From positions 4,610,501 through 4,674,500 of the forward strand of contig JAGUCH010000007.1 of assembly GCA_019096065.1 (NCBI GenBank): 64,000 bases of DNA, in the 5' to 3' direction. Positions 31,681 through 42,174 of this stretch are shown here, piece by piece. The position numbers and the translations under genes are program-made. The stretch's first letter is position 1. Each line of letters opens with the position of its first letter. Source of the DNA: Paracyclopina nana (lineage: Eukaryota; Arthropoda; Copepoda; Cyclopoida; Cyclopettidae). A model generated the notes under the pieces. That model did not search any database, had not been told where the DNA came from, and saw only the letters and a program-made list of their open reading frames with translations.

Positions 31681-31849
31681 AAAAACATTAAAAGTGAAAA
31701 ATTATCCTCAGAGGCAAAGGAAAAAAAGGCATAAAACTGACAAAAAAATGCATAAAGAATTAAAGTATGGTTCTTGCCCCATTTTGCACCCTCCCAGCAC
31801 ACAAAACACTCTTTTTTCTCACCGACACTGGTTTTTTGTTACAGATTTT

Positions 31850-32515
31850 GTTTGACGACAACATGAACATGGAGATTCAATTTGGTGTGCTCCGTCCAAT
31901 CGATGTCGATCGCTTCTTTTGGTGCATTGAATTCCATCTCCAAGCAGCAAAGGACAGCGCTGAATCGGGTACCATTGCTCTCACCGGCCTTGAGGCTTGA
32001 TGGTTTTGAATGCAGTCAGGTGTGATATAGGTTATGCAATAGCTTCACCTTACATGCATTTTTTTTTACTCTAGGCAATACATCGTGGCATCTTTTCAAT
32101 GTTATGAGCTCAAAGCTCACATCCATGCAATGAAGAGGATTGTCAAGGATTTTATGGCACTTCATGATCCCTCCAGCATGATGACCTCACCCTATGTCTC
32201 TCATGTTGAGGCGCACATTCAAAGACGCACCATGCTGTCGCCATTTGCATTCGCGAGGGTGTCAGCAATGCCACTCAAGATTGTCAACATTGCCATTGCA
32301 GCAATCTTTTGCTTCGCACATTGGATGATGATGCACTCAAGCGCACCTCGAGACTCATTACGAGGAACATGCGCACTGCGCAAGAAACTGTGACCAAGCT
32401 GGAGGCTCTAATTCCTAGTGGTCAAATCGAGGAGCAAAGAGCGTACGCATTGACATCGGGGTTCGCATAAGAGAAGTGGCTGATGAGGATGAAGGTTTCA
32501 ATGAGTTAATTGAAT
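31850..32515 (+). pseudogene. Mirror copy of the two-exon unknown (right arm), broken
   Basis: Reverse-complement copy of 27673-28349 with a few breaks; the intron-like spacer is kept. Confidence 0.55.
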
Positions 32516-32787
32516 AGCTTTTTTTATTGCATGCGTGTCCATGATCTCATATTATTTTCTGATACCATTTTTTTTTTCCCCAATACCTCCACTAGTCCAT
32601 ATCAACTAGTCCACCAATCATGGTGCACAATGATTTATTCATCACACGTAAATAAAAGCACATTCCACTTCTCGGTCAAATTACTCTTCATTTAGACATG
32701 TCTGTTTTGCGGGACAGGTAGGCTTTCTCAGTCTTTCTCCCGTGCATAGAATTCCCACAGTTGACTCACTCATGTTCTTTAGTCGCC

Positions 32788-35700
32788 ATGAGCATTCCTA
32801 GAGTGCAACACTTGAGACATTTTGACGTCAATGAGCGCGCCTCTTTTTACTACGCTCTGGCTCACGCCATTGATTGCTCACCCCAAGATTTTAATCAACC
32901 TCCTTTCACCGAGGATGAAATTGAGTTTGTGGAAAAATTTGTTCATCAAAACGGAAGAACCTTTAATTTTGCAATCCATCTCTTCTCCTTGGAAAATGAC
33001 AACAGCGTTCAGCCAATTGTTACAGCATTGCAAGCCCCTGAAAACTACAGGCCTAAGTACTTGGTTCCTCTTGAGAATTCCATCAGCAGATGGCCAAACA
33101 CAATGGAGATACTTGCTGATTGAAAACATCAACAAGTTTTTAGCTCCCTACAAGCATGGAGCTCAGGAATCAAGGAACACACGTCGCAAATTTTGCGAAA
33201 GATGCTTAAACACCTTTTATTCATTTACCAAACTGGAAGAGCATCAAAACAAGTGTTGCGTGTATTCCCATTACATCGATGGCACGTTTCCTGTTTTTGG
33301 TCCCGAGGAAATCATGCCACGAAGAACTGATGACGGTTTGCCTCCCATTCTACAATTTAAGAATACAAATCGTCAAATACAAGCTCCAATCGTCATCTAT
33401 GGTGACTTTGAGTCTGCTCTTTTGCCAACGCAACAGCCCTGCCAAAAGTGCGTCCTGGAAAAGCTGCTATAGGTGCAAAATGCAAATGCAACTCACACTC
33501 GGATTCACCATACACAGAGCAAACTCACTCTCATGAAGCCATTTCATATTCATTTGTGGTTGTTGACCATGAAAGCCGCCTTCTTCATGAAGCTTGGGAT
33601 ACTTGCGATGCTCGATGTGCTGGCACCAAATTTGTCCGAGCCTTGCTAGACCTGGAGCCTTTGCTGCTGAAAAAAATTTCGGCCTCTGTCCCAGCTGCCT
33701 TGGGAGCCAGGGAATGGGATAGCTTTTGACGCTCCAAGATGCTGCTTGTGTCTGGAGCCTTTGATCCTGTTTATGACGTGAGGTATGGTTCCCAGCATCA
33801 ACTCCCTGATGGATACCAGCGCATTGTGGCCCATCATAACCTCAATTCAGGGGCGCTTTATTGGTGCCGCTCACCATGTTTGCAACATGAAAGCGGCTGA
33901 TTCAGCTCAGAAAATTGTGGTGGTCATGCACAACCTTTTTCACTATGATGTTTCCTTCATTCTGAAAGGCATTGAAAATAACCACGTTCAAGCATCAAAG
34001 CTTTGCCAAAAAACATGGAAAAGCTGAGGTGCCTGCAGTTCAACAGCTTCATTTGCATTGACAGTATGCATCATTTGAACTCAAGCCTAGCCACTTTAGC
34101 CAAGACACTGGAAGCCAGCAACCACAAATATCCGATTCTTGCCCAATCGGATCTTTGCAAGAACAAGCAAGGAACCTTTGATTTGAGTCGAAAAGAAAAA
34201 CTTTGACTAAAGCACAGTTTCCCTACCAGTTGGTGACCAGTGTTGAGTCTCTCAAGGTATGGCATGAGTTTCCGCTCGGGATCACTTTTACAGCGACTTG
34301 ATTCAAGACTTCTCAGCTACCAAAGAGGAACATGCTAAAGGCAAGGAACTCTTTAGAATGCTGGAATGTCAGACCATGCTAGACTACATGGTGGTGTACA
34401 TGCATCTGGATACCCTGCTATTGGCAGAGGTCATGCAAGTGTACCGATCGCAAATGATGGAGACGCTGGGCCTTGAAAGTCTGAGGTACATGACTCTTCC
34501 ATCGATGGGGTTTGATTCATTTCTCAAGCTCACCAAGGTTGAGCTAGAACTGTTGACCGATTTGGACACTTACAAGCTGTTTGAGTCCCAAATCAGAGGA
34601 GGGCTTTGCTCTGCCTCCATGCATCACACCACTAAAACCGATGATGCCTCAGTGTATTACATTGATGCAAATAGCCTTTATTGCTCTTGCTTTATGCTAA
34701 GCTTGCCAGTTGGTGGTTTTCGGTGGCTCTCACCGGCAGAGGTGGAGCATTTCCCCCTGATGGATATCAACCCCTTGGCAGAGGGAAAGGGTACTTTGTT
34801 CTTGTTGATTTGCACTACCCCGCAAGTATCTGTTTGAAGACAAGTGACTTTCCACTCTGCCCTGAATCACTGACGGTGGATCAAGACATGGTATCCGCCT
34901 TCACTAGGCGCCTCATGAAGGACATTGAGGGACGGGATAAGTTTCAACAAAAACTGCTCACAGCAACATATTTCCCACGCAAGAATTACATGACCCACTT
35001 GGCAACGCTGCAAACTTATCTTAGGATAGGCATGCGATTGGACAAAATCCACTCAATTTTGGAATTTGATCAGCGCCCCTTTGGCCAAGACATGATGGAT
35101 TTTCTCAAACGCAGAGCCAGGGCAAAGACAAAGTTTGAAGGCAACATGCTGAAGTCTATCCCCAACTCCATTTATGGAAAAACTAATGAGCAGGTACGCA
35201 GCTACATTGAGCTGAAAGTATCTAAAAGACCCGTTGACATCCAAAAGTGTGTTAACTCATCAAACTTCAAGGGGTTCAAAGAGCTGGGCTCAGGATTGAC
35301 ATTTGTTTACATGCAACCAAAGCGTGTTCACCTGAATAAGCCAATTTACCTTGCTTTTGCCATTCTCGAGTTGGCCAAAAACAAAGTTTATAATGATTTG
35401 TACTTTGAATTTGCCGCTGTTTGGCCAGACAGTCTCTCAGTTCAGTACCATGACACAGATTCATACATCATCAAAGTGGACAAGAAGAATGCCGATAAAG
35501 ATTTGCACCGTCTCAAGCATCTCTTAGATACTTCAAACTTTCAGAGAGCATGAAATGCATGATGATTCACGTAAAAATCACCCGCATCTTTGGAAGCTTG
35601 AAGTGAATGGTGACGAAGAAATTTTGGAGTGTGTTGCACTTCGACCCAAGTCTTATGCGCTCAAGATAGCAAAGCAAGGTGCAACTTTGGTGCACAAGCG

Positions 35701-36016
35701 GTGCAAAGGTGTCCCCTCAAGACTAGTAGAAAAAGAGTTTACATTCGAGGACTACTTTCAAACCTACATTGAAAAAAAGAGAAAATACGCCACTTTTTAC
35801 GGCATTCGCATGAAAACTTTGCTTGGGACATATGGATTCAAAAAAAAATGCCTCACCATCACTGACCTCAAGCGTCATTGGTTTGATTGTTCCAACCACA
35901 GTTGTCCGCTTGGCTCACCTGAAATTGTCATTTTCAAGGGCAAATGCAGAAGATGTTTGGGGCTATCCCGAAGTGAGCAAGAAACCATGCTGAGGGGAGT
36001 GGATGAATGCAAATAA
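32788..36016 (+). pseudogene. Mirror copy of DNA polymerase B (right arm), broken
   Basis: Reverse-complement copy of the polymerase gene at 24157-27402. All regions are recognisable, with about eight breaks. The two copies are otherwise nearly identical, so this is a very young fossil or a region of poor consensus quality. Confidence 0.8.
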
Positions 36017-36147
36017 TGAATGAGGACTTTTTTTTCCTTTCTTATTGTCTTGTTTATTTACTACAACAACCCATTTTTTTTATTCGGTTTTTTTTTGGTT
36101 TTTATTTCAATCTCAGATCATAATAAAAAAATTCCAAGTACACATAA

Positions 36148-37739
36148 CTAATGACTCCTCTTGAAAATTAGATTGAGCACAACTTCTTCTTCAGGATGCT
36201 CCTCATCAAAGTTTACGAGCGCGCCTTCCAGAGTTCTGAGCTCAAACTCAATTCTTCTTACGCTGAAACTAAGATGAGTAAAAAGTGATGCGATGGTGGC
36301 TCATATGAAATGAAACCCTCTAAATTAGTTGTTTCAATTGGTACAATTCCAAGGGCTGGGAGCGTAAGCTTTCCAATGGGTTGAATTGGGACAGCATTGC
36401 AAGACACAACTATGCAATTGGGCGAAATACTGCTTCGCTGAACAGGCCGAGGAAATTCAATCTTGTGGCCATGATATTTAGCGCTCATTTGCTCTTTTTG
36501 AATTTGGGCACCCAAAAACTGGGCCAATTTTGCGCTCATAGAGAGAGGGTAAGCCTTGCATTGCTCTCTGGTGGGTGGAAAATGACGCACTGGTGGATGG
36601 GCTCAAGTCCAACTTGACTCTATAATTGCTTTGCGATGTTACAGATTGCTTGAGCTCACCCACAGAGAGTATGCCTGATGGCATAATGATGTCAAATTCC
36701 TCAGCCATCTTATTTGCACTAGGGGCATACTCTTTGAGAATATGAATTCGCCTTTCTTCAACCGAGAGGTTGTTTGAAAACCGAGGGCTGAACATGACTG
36801 TTGCAAGGGCTAGGCTCCATTGCCCTACACTCAATTGAGATCCAAAAGAGAGAGAGGCAATTCTTCTTGCCTCCTCTTGATGTTGCAGTGGCAAAGAATG
36901 TGTGTTCTCTCTTTTCTCCCATCGGTCTTGCTAACAGTCTGATAATTGTAGGCTTTGTGTTTGGTAGAAGTCTCAGTGGGTTTCCTTCAGAGTCAGATAA
37001 CTGAATAACAAACTCAGATTCGAAATCTTTGGAAAGAGCAAAAGTGGGCCTTTCTAAATTGCTTTTCAACATACACATGTTGCTGATGCGATGCAACTTC
37101 CATGGATGCAATGATGGGTGGTCCAACAAATGGTGGGTGCAAAAGTTGGGGACAGGTCAGGTGCACAATAGGCTTGTACAGTGTCGGCAGTGAATCTGAA
37201 AGGTTACCATTCCTTGACAAAAAAACATAGTGTTGAGACTTGACCTTCCAGTGACGAATGCTCAATGAGAAGTATGTTTCACCATCAACTTGGTGCTTTC
37301 CGTTGAATGATGCAACCTGGCTTGGCTCTGTATTTCTCCACAAGAACTTGAACAAACCTTCATGCACCCACAAGTATGGGAAAGGGATTTGCAGAGTGGG
37401 ATAGAGCAGGTAGACAGCATCTCTGGCAGGATCATAAGTTACTTTTAGGTGTGTTTGATTAGTGTGCTCTTTTGAGAGTAAAAATGTTAAGTGAAACAAG
37501 GACAGGGGTACATGTTGCAGATAAATACCGGCTGAATTGAGCAATGACTCTTTGGTTACATCCAAGCCAGTATCAAGTAGTGCCATGGCCGGCAGATCAG
37601 GATTGATAGGCATAGATTCGTTGATGAAACTAGATGAAAAGCAAACTGAAAGCACCCCACATTCTAGGCCCCCGCTCTTGGGCAACTTCACGCTAGCTAA
37701 ATGAGGTGTTTCCGGTTTAGAAGTTAAGTGGAGAAGCAT
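36148..37739 (-). pseudogene. Mirror copy of the F54H12.2-like gene (right arm), broken
   Basis: Reverse-complement copy of 22428-24023 with about four breaks, directly behind the mirror integrase as in the left arm. Confidence 0.75.
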
Positions 37740-37743
37740 CTTT

Positions 37744-38823
37744 TTATTGTTTCTTGAAATTTTTACGATGCAACTTTACTCTTAATGATGGTGGAGCCCC
37801 TTGAAAGTTGATGGTCCAATAGTCACCTTCTTTGCTTAGGATTTTGCCCACATGCAATTGAAGTGAAAGCTTGACCCCAGTGAGCTCTTCATTGCGAAAC
37901 CTCCCCTCCAATGTGTCCTGGCCCTTTAAGTCAGTGAGAGTGTACAAGGGAATAGGCATTGTGTCGACGATTTCCTTCACAATAAAAAGTTCGTTGGTAA
38001 AGTGGGCATTGAAGGATCGACCAAATTTGCCAAGGTCCCTTGAGATCCTGACAAGCTGTCCCACTTCATACTTAGGCTTGCGCTTTGTTATCGATGCATA
38101 GCGCAACAAATTTGCCTCACGGATTCGCAGCTGCTCTTTGTGATCACGTTCCGCTTTTACAGGGCTTGTTCCTATGGCCCGATGTACCCGAAAGTTGTAA
38201 CTTTTCACAAGTTTTGGGAGCACCTCAACAAAGGAGCTGGTGCTGTATTCAGTGCAGTATCTTGAAATGAGCGATTTTAGAGTTTTGATGAAGGCTTCAG
38301 CAAAGCTAGCCTTCCCTAGGGTTCTTGGAACATGAAGCTTGATGCCTTTGGAATCAAGCCACGACCTAAATGGCCTATTGAGGAACTCGGTTCCCGCATC
38401 AACTATCAGTTTCCTAGCCTGGTGAATTTCTTCGTCAAACACCTTGGAGAAGGCGGCTAGCACAGTTGGTCCACGTTTGTTCTTTAATGGTACCACCCAA
38501 GCGAATCTGGTGAAAGAATCAATGATCACTAATTGATACTTGAACCCCTGATTGTACTTCTCTTGCTGAAAAAATGAGCACAAGTCCGCTTGAATTTGGT
38601 CGCGTTTGTGGTATACATAAATAGGGTTGTAGATTTTACTAGGCTTGGGCTGACGATGGACTGTGAAGACATCTACAGATTTCAAGTACTCTTCAATTTC
38701 TTCACGGGACAGCTGCCCCTTGAAGAACTGATGAATCTTTTCAACGCCCGCAAAAGCAATTGGATGTCCAGGGATCGTATATTTATCTCTAAGCAGTTTG
38801 ACGGCTCTTTTTAGCCTCGGCAT
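37744..38823 (-). CDS. Mirror copy of the integrase (right arm)
   Basis: Uninterrupted reverse-complement copy of 21344-22423, with the same 359-aa predicted protein. Confidence 0.85.
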   Translation of the reverse strand: MPRLKRAVKLLRDKYTIPGHPIAFAGVEKIHQFFKGQLSREEIEEYLKSVDVFTVHRQPKPSKIYNPIYVYHKRDQIQADLCSFFQQEKYNQGFKYQLVIIDSFTRFAWVVPLKNKRGPTVLAAFSKVFDEEIHQARKLIVDAGTEFLNRPFRSWLDSKGIKLHVPRTLGKASFAEAFIKTLKSLISRYCTEYSTSSFVEVLPKLVKSYNFRVHRAIGTSPVKAERDHKEQLRIREANLLRYASITKRKPKYEVGQLVRISRDLGKFGRSFNAHFTNELFIVKEIVDTMPIPLYTLTDLKGQDTLEGRFRNEELTGVKLSLQLHVGKILSKEGDYWTINFQGAPPSLRVKLHRKNFKKQ

Positions 38824-38947
38824 GATGAATGATGGGATCTTCGCTCATTCGTTTTCTCTTTTCCCTTTTTGGTTTTTGAGGCTCTTCTGGTGCCTGAGGT
38901 TGGAGGTGATTCTTTCTCTTCTTCGCTTGCGCTTGCACAAGGCTGAA

Positions 38948-39343
38948 ATGTCCAAATCATGCTTTTGCGAAAACCTGGATATTGCTTCCCTTGAAATCCC
39001 GCAGGTTCTTGCTACCACCTCAGGGCAAGTTGCCCCAGAGCCGCAAATGATGCCAGAATCAAACACTATCATTGACCCCATGCAAGAACCACCCATGGAG
39101 ATAGAAGAGGCACCACGCTTTGCTTGCTCCCTCTGTGGCTCTGAATTTACCCGTGGTAATTCACTAAAGCGGCATTTAAAAAATATTCATGCCCTTGGGG
39201 AAGCTCAGAAACGAAAAGTTGCCTCAGCCAGAGACCCAAAGACTCGCATTATGCCAGATTGGTATGATCGTCGTGCATTAGATAATCATGCAACAAACAA
39301 AGTGAGAAAAACAGATTCCAATGACTACAAAATTTGGAACTAA
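38948..39343 (+). CDS. Mirror copy of the single C2H2 protein (right arm)
   Basis: Uninterrupted reverse-complement copy of 20822-21217, divergent from the mirror integrase; it differs from the left copy by only a couple of residues near the C-terminus. Confidence 0.6.
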   Translation: MSKSCFCENLDIASLEIPQVLATTSGQVAPEPQMMPESNTIIDPMQEPPMEIEEAPRFACSLCGSEFTRGNSLKRHLKNIHALGEAQKRKVASARDPKTRIMPDWYDRRALDNHATNKVRKTDSNDYKIWN

Positions 39344-39386
39344 GCTTTCCGAATAAACTAGTATGATACATGTAAGAAATTTTTAT

Positions 39387-39927
39387 TTATTTACGACAAA
39401 AAGCTCTTACAGCACCAGTCAACTGAGTTCTACAGACAGGGCAGGTGTAGACTGAGGTTCCACAAACTAAACATGACACCACATGGTGACATGGCAAAAA
39501 TAGCATGCCAATTTCTCTGTGGTAGCATATTTTGCACTCATTTTTCAACGGTGACCTCCTAGCTTCTTCTTTTTCATCATCTCCTTCATCCTTTCTGTTC
39601 ACTGAGGATCCTGCTCGCTGTTGATCCAGTTAGCCATACTTGTCTTATGAACCGATCCCCTTTCATCAAACGGACATAGGGGCAGGTGGGGAACCATAAT
39701 GTATGCTCAACCCAAGGATCCTCATTAGGCAACCATCTATGTATGCCACCATGGCAATAGTAGCAGTAGACACTATCTCCACACCCAGAGTAAAAAAATC
39801 CTGCCTTTGCCATTTTAATAGGGCGTTGGGTTAAGCCAATAGGCCAAGTTGCAAATGATTTGAGTCTACTTTCCAGAGTAGCATACTTTTAGTTCATGGT
39901 TTCTCTAAATATAATTATATGATCCAT
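39387..39927 (-). pseudogene. Mirror copy of BIR-RING protein 2 (right arm), broken
   Basis: Reverse-complement copy of 20235-20774; both BIR and RING parts are recognisable, with a few breaks. Confidence 0.7.
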
Positions 39928-40146
39928 TTTTTTAGCTCTCTCCTCCAGTCATCAAGAGGTGACTGACCACACTAAAAGTGCATTGCACTGGACCTGTGCT
40001 TTTGTTCATGAGAAAGCACTTGTTATGCACTACTTTTGTACCTGTGTGCATAAAACTACCAATTCTATTTTTTTTACCTCATTTTGGTTCTGGGATGAAA
40101 TTGAGACTTTATTTTCTGAGAAAACCTAATGAGCACATTAAAAGAA

Positions 40147-40740
40147 TTAAGACAAAAAAGCTCTTGCTCCGCCAGTCAACTGAATCCTACAGATAGGGCA
40201 TCTGTTGACTGAGGTTCCACAAACTAGGCAAGACACCACATGGTTACAAGGTAAAAACATCATGTTGATCTCTCTTTTGTAACATATTTTGCACTCATTT
40301 TGTATTGTTGAGGTGTTACATTCTTCTTCTTCTTTCATTGCAAAATAGGGTTTTTTATCCTTCTCCTTCGTTCGTGGATTCTTTGAGCAAATCATGCATG
40401 TTATGCATTCAAGTATTGAAAAGTCGTCGTCATTCTCTGCTCTCTCTGTGACAGTCTCTACATAACACTTTCCCTTCATCAATTGGACATAGGGGCAATT
40501 GGGAGACCACAGAATATGTTCCTCCCAAGGATCAAACATCCTGATCCATTCTTCCCATTTATGATGACAATAATAGCAAAAAACAATATGACCAACCCCA
40601 GAGTAAAAAAATCCTGCCCTGGCCATCTCAAGTGGGGTTTGGATTAAGTATTTGGGCCAGGTGACAAATGAGTTGAGTCTACTTTCCAAAGTAGCATACT
40701 TGTGATTCATGGGTGCAACAAATTTGACTATTTCCTCCAT
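40147..40740 (-). CDS. Mirror copy of BIR-RING protein 1 (right arm)
   Basis: Uninterrupted reverse-complement copy of 19418-20011 with the same predicted protein. It lies next to the outer right end with its short-repeat promoter region mirrored. Confidence 0.8.
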   Translation of the reverse strand: MEEIVKFVAPMNHKYATLESRLNSFVTWPKYLIQTPLEMARAGFFYSGVGHIVFCYYCHHKWEEWIRMFDPWEEHILWSPNCPYVQLMKGKCYVETVTERAENDDDFSILECITCMICSKNPRTKEKDKKPYFAMKEEEECNTSTIQNECKICYKREINMMFLPCNHVVSCLVCGTSVNRCPICRIQLTGGARAFLS

Positions 40741-40981
40741 TTTGAGCTCTTTATCCCCGTAGCAACTCAAGGTGACTGACCCTCACCAAAAGTGCAATGC
40801 ACTAAAAACTATGGTGCAACCCTGAGAAAGCACCTGTTTTGCACCTTGGTGCAATTGCACCTTTGCACCCCCACAAGGGTGCAAATTGCACTTACCCCTG
40901 AGTGCATTTTGGTTCCCACGCACTACTATGGGGCTTTCTAATTACCGCAATTGTGTCAGAGTGGTGTAGGTACTATACAAC

Positions 40982-40988
40982 ACACATT
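40982..40988 (+). repeat. Candidate target-site duplication, right
   Basis: ACACATT directly outside the right end of the palindrome, matching 19169-19175 in direct orientation. Confidence 0.55.
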
Positions 40989-40989
40989 G

Positions 40990-41408
40990 AAGTAGTTCTT
41001 CACCAGCCATTTTTGAAAAAAGTCTGAAAAATACGTATATTGAGAAAAATCTATCAATTACTAATTGTCACAAGTCACACAAAAGTCATCAATTCTACAT
41101 GGTTGTTATGGCCAAAACACCCCAAAAGAGTAGCTCCTTTCATAATGAAGCTTGTCGGCGCACATTCGATCCATCCGCTTAATCCTGGCCTTTTTTCACG
41201 GTAGAAAGAGGTTAATTACCAGAAGTGGATTTCTTCACTATTTCAGCTTTTTGGCGTTTATGAAGAGGGAGTGACCAAAATAGCTGAGTGAAACCTTGCT
41301 GCAAAAGCAATTTCCGCTGTAATCAAGGGCTTTTCCTCTTTTATTTTTAGGCACAATTGTGCAATTTGGAGCAATTCACTAGTAAAATGCTTTTAAGACA
41401 CTTTGCAT
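40990..41408. other. Right flank of the palindrome
   Basis: Host sequence with no ORF of note. Two acceptor-like tracts (CTTTTATTTTTAG near 41350 and ATGTTTTCAG ending near 41419) suggest it is the 3' part of an intron. Confidence 0.45.
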
Positions 41409-41735
41409 ATGTTTTCAGAGTTGTGCCAAGAATTGCAGCAAGATGATGAGGAATGGTGCTATTTTATGAGGTATGGAAGGCCTCGGAAGAACCAGCAGCA
41501 GCCGGGTCTCCCTTCGAGCATATCAAATCGAGAAAAGCTTAAAAAACGAGCAGAAATCTGGAAGTTTGTCAACGCCACGCTCAGCTTGCTCAGCCTTTGC
41601 GTTTTCATAGCCATTTTCGTGTTTCTCTTCCTAATTTTCCATAACATTGACAACCGCCCATGGATATCGATTTTTTCCCGTTTTAATGATTCATCTTCTC
41701 AATTATGGCCAAACACACTTATTCCGTACGGCTAA
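41409..41735 (+). CDS. Small single-pass membrane protein or last coding exon
   Basis: Open frame of 108 codons from the ATG at 41409 (MFSELCQELQQDDEEWCYFM). A basic segment (REKLKKRAEIWK) is followed by one strong membrane helix (about residues 56-77, LSLLSLCVFIAIFVFLFLIF) and a short Ser/Asn-rich tail. An AATAAA signal at 41782 fits a true 3' end. An AG acceptor overlaps the start, so this could instead be the last exon of a gene whose earlier exons lie beyond the Polinton-like insertion, for example at 18707. No family recognised. Confidence 0.5.
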   Translation: MFSELCQELQQDDEEWCYFMRYGRPRKNQQQPGLPSSISNREKLKKRAEIWKFVNATLSLLSLCVFIAIFVFLFLIFHNIDNRPWISIFSRFNDSSSQLWPNTLIPYG

Positions 41736-42174
41736 AAAAGTCTATTCAATGCGGAAAAAGAAAGATGCTTTAAAATCATTAAATAAACTCCACAAACGTA
41801 CTTTTTTGGTTTAGAAATGTAGATCAAAGGAGATTTTTGCTGCCTTATTCCATTAGCTATAGATGTAGCATGCCAAAAGTCCCCTTTTTGTTCTCCAGTC
41901 AAGGAAAAGTATTTACAGAAATATCGGATTTCGTTTTATATCATAAATTACAGAAAAGCTGTTGAAATCCGATCGAATTTTGACGTCTTCTTACTGACCC
42001 GGAAAACTTGATGAAATTCAATCAAGCCAAATTGCAAAAACACTTCAAATATCAAAGTATTTCTCGGAACATTTATTTGGCCAATTAAATATCAAATACA
42101 TAAGTTAGAGAGTACTGACAATCTTTGGCTATAACGCGGATTTATCATTTTGAAGATCCGGAAAGGATGTATTT
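41736..42174. other. Convergent 3' region
   Basis: 3' UTRs of the small membrane protein and of the GPCR; AATAAA at 41782. No gene seen otherwise. Confidence 0.5.

Larger units (their letters stand above)
19177..40981. mobile_element. Polinton/Maverick-like element, head-to-head palindromic dimer
   Basis: The whole 21.8-kb stretch is one inverted repeat. The left arm (19177-30079, about 10.9 kb) and right arm (30122-40981) are reverse complements and nearly identical, around a 42-nt GC-rich loop. Each arm carries the same set, in order from the outer end: two BIR-RING proteins, a C2H2 protein (divergent), DDE integrase, an F54H12.2-like virus protein, protein-primed DNA polymerase B, a two-exon unknown, a C2H2 protein, and an unknown 186-aa protein. 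Polymerase plus integrase place it in the Polinton/Maverick group. I did not recognise the usual packaging ATPase, protease or a certain major capsid protein. The left arm looks whole; the right arm has on the order of twenty breaks. Age: recent, judged from the open left-arm genes and near identity of the arms. Confidence 0.88.

Noticed and set aside
19177-40981. Palindrome as a simple fold-back assembly artefact
   Set aside because: The flanks are different from each other and the palindrome stops at both sides at a shared 7-bp direct repeat; an artefact would normally continue into the flank. Not fully excluded, because the right arm shows consensus-error-like differences.
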